DNA of 44,268 nucleotides from Pseudomonas sp. (GTDB lineage: Bacteria > Pseudomonadota > Gammaproteobacteria > Pseudomonadales > Pseudomonadaceae). Location of the stretch: the NCBI RefSeq assembly GCF_028293835.1, contig NZ_JAQGNX010000156.1, forward strand, positions 1-44,268, read 5' to 3'. The stretch's first letter is position 1, and each line of letters opens with the position of its first letter. Positions 40,462-44,268 of this stretch are shown here, piece by piece. The notes under the pieces were generated by a model. It did not search any database. It was not told where the DNA came from and was given only the letters and a program-made list of their open reading frames with translations. Position numbers and translations under genes: made by a program.

Positions 40462-41763
40462 ATGCCTTCGAAAATCCGCATTTCTGCCTGTGCTTTGTCG
40501 CTCTCTCTGGCTTTGTGCTGTACCGCGTCCCACGCTGAGGATGTTTTTATCGTCGGGATCGCCACACACTTGATGAACTACGAAACATCACCGGCCAAAG
40601 CCCTGCAGATGGTTTCTGACGCTGGCATTACCGCCGTCAAAGACGACGCGTATTGGTCCACGGCAGAATGGGCCGCTAATCAACTACGCATCGTGGCGCC
40701 ATGGCGCACTTTTCTGAACACCACTAAAGACAAGAAACTGACCACACTGACAATTCTCGACTACAGCACCCAATTCCACGGCAACCTCAAACCCCGGACG
40801 CCAGAGGTCAAGACGGCTTATCTTAAATACGTCGACTACGTGACCCGCCAGTTACCCGGCAAAACCGACTACTGGGAAATCTGGAATGAGTGGGACTTGG
40901 AAGGGCCCAAAGACCCCAAGCTGTCCGCCGACTACGCCACGTTGGTCAAAGAAGCGGTGCCGTTGATTCGTAAAAACGATCCGAAGGCGAAAATTCTCGC
41001 GGGCTCCGTCACCCCTGAAGGCATGAACTTCGGTTTTGCCGATCGCTTGATCGACGCCGGCATACTGGACCACATCGACGGCCTGTCGGTTCACCCCTAT
41101 GTGCATTGCGCCGGCAGGGGTCAAAACACCCCCGAAGCCTGGGCCAAATGGGTCCGTGATTACGTCCGACACGTAAACGAAAAAGCCGGTAAGGAGATTC
41201 CGATTTACCTGACGGAAGTCAGCTGGCCCAGCCACACCGGCAACTGTGGCAACACGCCGGAAACTGTCGCTTCCTACATCGCGCGGACGTTTTTCCTGGC
41301 CCGGACCATCCCGAGCCTAAGAGGCATGTGGTGGTACGACCTGGTCAACGATGGCCAAGACAAGACCGATCAAGAACACAACTTCGGCCTGCTCTACCCG
41401 AACCTGGACCCTAAACCTGGCTATGACGTGCTCAAAGCCGTCAGCCCGTTCGTTCGTGATTACACCTATGACCCCGGCCCCAGCACCCTGGCCAACGACG
41501 TTTACCTGCTTTATTTCAATAAAGGCTCGGAACACGTGGTTGTCGGCTGGGCTGACGGGCGCTCCCAAGACAAACAAGTGGTCGGCAACGCCCAGCTCTC
41601 AGGCAGGTTGCAACTCATCGACACGGCACACCCGACGAAAGGACAGATCAACACCGATACGTCGTGGACCTGCAGCGCCGGGCAATGTGCAGCGACCGTG
41701 ACCCTCACCGGCTTTCCCAAAATCATCAGCCTGAACGCCCCAAACGAGATGGTTAAACGCTGA
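40462..41763 (+). CDS. PslG-like exopolysaccharide glycoside hydrolase (GH39-related)
   Basis: 433 residues from ATG 40462; an ATG two codons earlier is only 3 bases from the GGTGAG motif. Signal peptide MPSKIRISACALSLSLALCC...SHA (about 25 residues). A TIM-barrel glycosidase with acid/base E143 in WEIWNEWD and nucleophile E252 in IYLTEVSWP, the PslG arrangement. Other landmarks: GLSVHPYVHC, GMWWYDLVNDG, and a C-terminal beta domain (about 345-433) with a WTCSAGQCAATV pair of cysteines. PslG cuts Psl polysaccharide in the periplasm and is needed for its normal production. This protein probably acts on the polymer made or exported by its neighbours. It starts 10 bp after the upstream stop, so the two are one transcription unit. 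Confidence 0.85.
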   Translation: MPSKIRISACALSLSLALCCTASHAEDVFIVGIATHLMNYETSPAKALQMVSDAGITAVKDDAYWSTAEWAANQLRIVAPWRTFLNTTKDKKLTTLTILDYSTQFHGNLKPRTPEVKTAYLKYVDYVTRQLPGKTDYWEIWNEWDLEGPKDPKLSADYATLVKEAVPLIRKNDPKAKILAGSVTPEGMNFGFADRLIDAGILDHIDGLSVHPYVHCAGRGQNTPEAWAKWVRDYVRHVNEKAGKEIPIYLTEVSWPSHTGNCGNTPETVASYIARTFFLARTIPSLRGMWWYDLVNDGQDKTDQEHNFGLLYPNLDPKPGYDVLKAVSPFVRDYTYDPGPSTLANDVYLLYFNKGSEHVVVGWADGRSQDKQVVGNAQLSGRLQLIDTAHPTKGQINTDTSWTCSAGQCAATVTLTGFPKIISLNAPNEMVKR

Positions 41764-41791
41764 GTATTTGCCGCCTCTGGATAGAATCGCC

Positions 41792-43678
41792 ATGGACTTT
41801 CGAAAAGACATCAACGGACTACGCGCGATTGCGGTTATCGCCGTCGTCCTGTTCCACTTCAACCCGGCATGGCTGCCCGGTGGTTACGCGGGCGTCGATA
41901 TATTCTTCGTGATCTCCGGCTACCTGATCACGGGGATTATTTTCCGAGGCCTGCAAAAAAACAGCTTCAGCCTGATCGCTTTTTACAAATCCCGAGCAAA
42001 ACGGATCATCCCGGCGTTGGCGGTCATGTGCTGCGCGCTGTTGGTCTTCGGCTGGTTCTACCTGCTGCCACTGGAATACAGCGAGCTGGGCAAACACGTC
42101 GCCAGCAGCCTGGGGTTCTTTTCCAACTTCGTGTACTGGTCCGAAGCGGGTTACTTTACCGCTGGCGCCCACGAGAAGTGGTTGCTACACACGTGGTCAC
42201 TCTCGGTGGAGTGGCAGTTTTATATGATCTACCCGATTGTCTTGCTGCTACTCAGCCGAATGATTTCATTGCACCTGCTGCGCTGGATTGTTTTGGCCGG
42301 GAGCGTTGTCGGTTTCCTCGCCTGCGTGTACGTGTCGTTCAACTGGCCAGAACCTGCGTTCTACTTGCTGCCTGCCCGCGCCTGGGAATTACTGGCCGGC
42401 GGCATCGCCTGCCTGTTCCCGATCAAGCTCAAAAGCCTGCCCCAACGCGCGCTTGAAGCCTTGGGTATTGGCTTGATGCTGGTGAGCTTTTTCATCCTGT
42501 CCGAAAAAGACGTCTGGCCGGGTTACCTGGCGCTGTTGCCTGTCATGGGAACACTGTTGGTGATCGTCTCGGCGCGGCAAGATTCGGTCATGACCAACAA
42601 CCCTTTCTCACAATGGACCGGCAAACTGTCCTATTCGCTATACCTCTGGCACTGGCCAGTGGTGGTGTTCATGAGCTACGCCGGGTACCTGAGCGACACT
42701 CGCAGCGCCATGATGGGAATTGCCGCTTCATTCGCCTTGGGTTTCGCCTCGTTCTCGCTGATCGAGAGCACCTCCAAGGTAAAACGCGAACGCCCCTGGA
42801 AGTTCGCCACTGTCAGCAGCCTGATTGTATTGGTGTTTGCCGCTGGCGCCGCCGTCAGAGCAACCCAGGGCGCCGTTACGCCACTGCGCGCCATCAGCAT
42901 CTCCGATAAAGCACGTTTCGTTCAGGACTACGCCGACCGGCAAAACAACCTGTACGAAACCTACTGGCTCAAGTGCGATGCGTTTTCCGCCTTCACCCAG
43001 CGCGGGCAGAAAGCGATCGACCCGTCCTGCACGGCAAAACACGGCGAAGGCGGCGTCTTCCTGTGGGGCGATTCCCACGCCCAGGCACTGTCCCTGGGCT
43101 TAAGAACATTGCTGCCCAAAGACACGCCGTTCTACCAAGTCACCTCGGCCGCCTGCAAACCCAGCCTGACCGACGAAGGGGGCCTGCAAATCCCTCCGCG
43201 CATCGCCTGCAACTACTCCAACAGAACCGCGCTGGAAAGCATCCAGGCCGACAAACCAGACGTTGTGGTCATCGCGCAAAAAGACGAGCACGACAAAACC
43301 CACTGGGACCAAATCGCCGCACGGCTCAAAAGCTACGGCGTCAAACACGTCGTACTCATGGGCCCGCTGCCACAATGGAGCCCCTCCCTGCCCAGCGTCA
43401 TCGCCAACCGCCACTGGGGCGCCAACGACTCCCACATCACCGACGCTGCCCTCGACCGCAGCGTCATGATCTCCGACCGCGCCACCCAAAGCTCAATCGA
43501 CCACAACGCCGTGGATTTCGTGTCGTTGATCGACAAACTATGCGTCGAGGATTCTTGCCTGGTGAGGCTGCAAGGGGATAACACGCTGCTGCAGATCGAC
43601 TCGGGGCATTTGAGTGAAAAAGGGTCGATATACATCGTCAAGAATTTTGTGATGCCGGAGATTGAAAAGTTGAATTGA
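41792..43678 (+). CDS. OafA/YrhL-type O-acyltransferase fused to SGNH domain
   Basis: 628 residues from ATG 41792. N-terminal acyltransferase-3 membrane domain (about 1-350, some ten helices) with the conserved R11 and H22 (INGLRAIAVIAVVLFHF), GYAGVDIFFVISGYLITG, and HTWSLSVEWQFYMIYP. One helix (about 335-355) links to a periplasmic SGNH hydrolase-like domain (about 375-628) with S428 in LWGDSHAQAL and the D603-x-x-H606 pair in IDSGHLSEKG. Such proteins acetylate O-antigens or exopolysaccharides, the SGNH part completing transfer outside. It follows the glycosidase by 28 bp and is the last gene of the polysaccharide trio. The ribosome-binding site is weak (GGAT). Confidence 0.92.
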   Translation: MDFRKDINGLRAIAVIAVVLFHFNPAWLPGGYAGVDIFFVISGYLITGIIFRGLQKNSFSLIAFYKSRAKRIIPALAVMCCALLVFGWFYLLPLEYSELGKHVASSLGFFSNFVYWSEAGYFTAGAHEKWLLHTWSLSVEWQFYMIYPIVLLLLSRMISLHLLRWIVLAGSVVGFLACVYVSFNWPEPAFYLLPARAWELLAGGIACLFPIKLKSLPQRALEALGIGLMLVSFFILSEKDVWPGYLALLPVMGTLLVIVSARQDSVMTNNPFSQWTGKLSYSLYLWHWPVVVFMSYAGYLSDTRSAMMGIAASFALGFASFSLIESTSKVKRERPWKFATVSSLIVLVFAAGAAVRATQGAVTPLRAISISDKARFVQDYADRQNNLYETYWLKCDAFSAFTQRGQKAIDPSCTAKHGEGGVFLWGDSHAQALSLGLRTLLPKDTPFYQVTSAACKPSLTDEGGLQIPPRIACNYSNRTALESIQADKPDVVVIAQKDEHDKTHWDQIAARLKSYGVKHVVLMGPLPQWSPSLPSVIANRHWGANDSHITDAALDRSVMISDRATQSSIDHNAVDFVSLIDKLCVEDSCLVRLQGDNTLLQIDSGHLSEKGSIYIVKNFVMPEIEKLN

Positions 43679-43709
43679 GGGGGTTTGCACGTCCTACTTA
43701 CGACCAAAT

Positions 43710-43732
43710 GTAGGAGCGGGCTTGCTCGGAGA
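43710..43732. repeat. Single Pseudomonas REP motif
   Basis: GTAGGAGCGGGCTTGCTCGG, matching the common GAGCGGGCTTGCTCGCGA-type REP of pseudomonads. Only one unit is present, without its inverted partner. Confidence 0.7.
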
Positions 43733-43821
43733 CGAGTAATTCGCAGCAGCTAACCCTCGCCGATAAAGCGGAATCTGCAAATTGGTAAAAATATAGATAA
43801 TTCTGATGTTTGATAAAAGCG

Positions 43822-43860
43822 AAGCCCGCCAGATTGATGATCTGTGCGGGCTTTTTTTTG
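43822..43860 (+). terminator. Strong stem-loop terminator after the polysaccharide genes
   Basis: AAGCCCGC-CAGAT and ATCTG-(T)-GCGGGCTT form a long stem with a short TGATG loop, followed by a run of eight T (43852-43859). It isolates the acyltransferase from the vgrG leader. Confidence 0.87.
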
Positions 43861-44172
43861 TTTTAAATCTGCGCCTCCGTCACCTGCTACGCCACTGCCC
43901 AACAACTTAATAGTCCAAGTTTCAAGTCACGTTGAGTGCTGGCAGATGTGAGTCCGACACTAAGGGCTAATATCAACTAATAAACTCTAAAAACGATGTA
44001 ATAATATTTGACCTATACATTAAAACCCAATGCTTCCGCGTCTGAAGTCTTTGTATTGCGCACCTTTAGGAAACGCCCTCCCCTATTAGGTAACAAATCC
44101 TACATACAGCATGGTTCCGTCTGCGCAACCCTATCCACCACTGAATTTTAAGTTTACAAAACAGGGTTGCCC

Positions 44173-44268
44173 ATGCCGATTTTAAACAATCAGAACAGAT
44201 TCACCCTGACCGTCGCTCACCTGAAAAGGGATTACAACCCGCAGGTTTTTCAGTTCTCCGGACAGGAA
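44173..44268 (+). CDS. vgrG: VgrG-like type VI secretion spike protein, N-terminus (cut by window edge)
   Basis: The first 32 codons only: MPILNNQNRFTLTVAHLKRD followed by YNPQVFQFSGQE. The NRFTLTVxxL...VxxFxGxE pattern is the start of the VgrG (TssI) gp27-like domain, which opens the tail-spike trimer of the type VI secretion system. AGGG is 7 bases upstream of the ATG. The preceding ~300 bp are AT-rich and gene-free, as is common for orphan vgrG islands that carry an effector-immunity cargo. The cargo, if any, is beyond the window. Confidence 0.75.
   Translation, partial: MPILNNQNRFTLTVAHLKRDYNPQVFQFSGQE

Larger units (their letters stand above)
43679..44172. other. Intergenic region before vgrG
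   Basis: 494 bp without a gene. Contains a short REP-type motif at 43710-43732, a terminator at 43822-43860, then an AT-rich leader of about 300 bp to the vgrG start. I saw no convincing sigma-54 (GG-N10-GC) or other promoter. Confidence 0.6.

Noticed and set aside
1..44268. tRNA, rRNA, CRISPR array, insertion sequence or prophage
   Set aside because: No cloverleaf-type genes, spaced direct repeats, transposase/integrase motifs or phage genes were recognised by eye. A covariance-model scan would settle small RNAs.

Overview
The window reads as chromosomal DNA of a fluorescent Pseudomonas. The pycA-pycB-pycR-RpiR-GGDEF/EAL-uvrD order, the cobW/zigA/amidase/folE2-type zinc block, the lpd3-like and opgD genes, and dispersed Pseudomonas-type palindromes (GGAGCCAACTTGTTGGCGA and relatives) all match that genus as I know it. 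Most genes have ordinary high-GC Pseudomonas codon use. The stretches around 34.5-35.2 kb, 38.8-39.1 kb and 43.9-44.15 kb are visibly AT-richer.

Layout. 1-2.1 kb: start of a MocR-type regulator (minus), divergent from a PaiB-like FMN-binding regulator and two GNAT acetyltransferases. 2.1-5.1 kb: a classical autotransporter. 5.2-13.2 kb: two-subunit pyruvate carboxylase (pycA, pycB) with divergent LysR regulator, a small PA3496-type gene, a HexR-like RpiR regulator and a membrane GGDEF-EAL protein. 13.4-18.5 kb: uvrD helicase, a Tim44-like membrane protein, a lone SMI1/KNR4 protein, an acyl-CoA thioesterase and a DUF3301-type protein.

18.5-34.5 kb is dominated by a zinc-homeostasis island. 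It holds two COG0523 (CobW) GTPases including a ZigA type, two small secreted proteins, an AMIN/Amidase_3 cell-wall amidase, a decayed folE2 (zinc-independent GTP cyclohydrolase) remnant, an orphan ZnuA/AztC-like binding protein that lacks one zinc ligand, and a four-gene operon of three SPFH (HflK/HflC-like) proteins followed by a P1B-type ATPase. Three palindromes close to TGTTATA-N-TATAACA, which I read as Zur boxes, sit upstream of zigA, of the amidase/folE2 pair and of the SPFH-ATPase operon. Inserted among these are a DUF3617-type protein, cardiolipin synthase, a small secreted protein and a cyclopropane fatty acid synthase.

34.5-38.8 kb: an AT-rich stretch with an orphan gene, then an lpd3-like dihydrolipoamide dehydrogenase and opgD. 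39.1-43.7 kb: three polysaccharide genes (O-antigen ligase/polymerase-like, PslG-like glycosidase, OafA-SGNH acyltransferase). The window ends in the first 32 codons of a VgrG-like type VI secretion gene.

The strongest candidate for an undescribed system is the SPFH-SPFH-SPFH-ATPase operon at 28418-34441. It has a putative Zur box, overlapping or tightly spaced genes, a 13-histidine N-terminal tail on one SPFH protein, an extra polytopic membrane region on another, and an ATPase with an unusual last-helix motif (HNLST). My inference is a membrane-microdomain metal pump made under zinc starvation. Its substrate and direction of benefit cannot be read from sequence.
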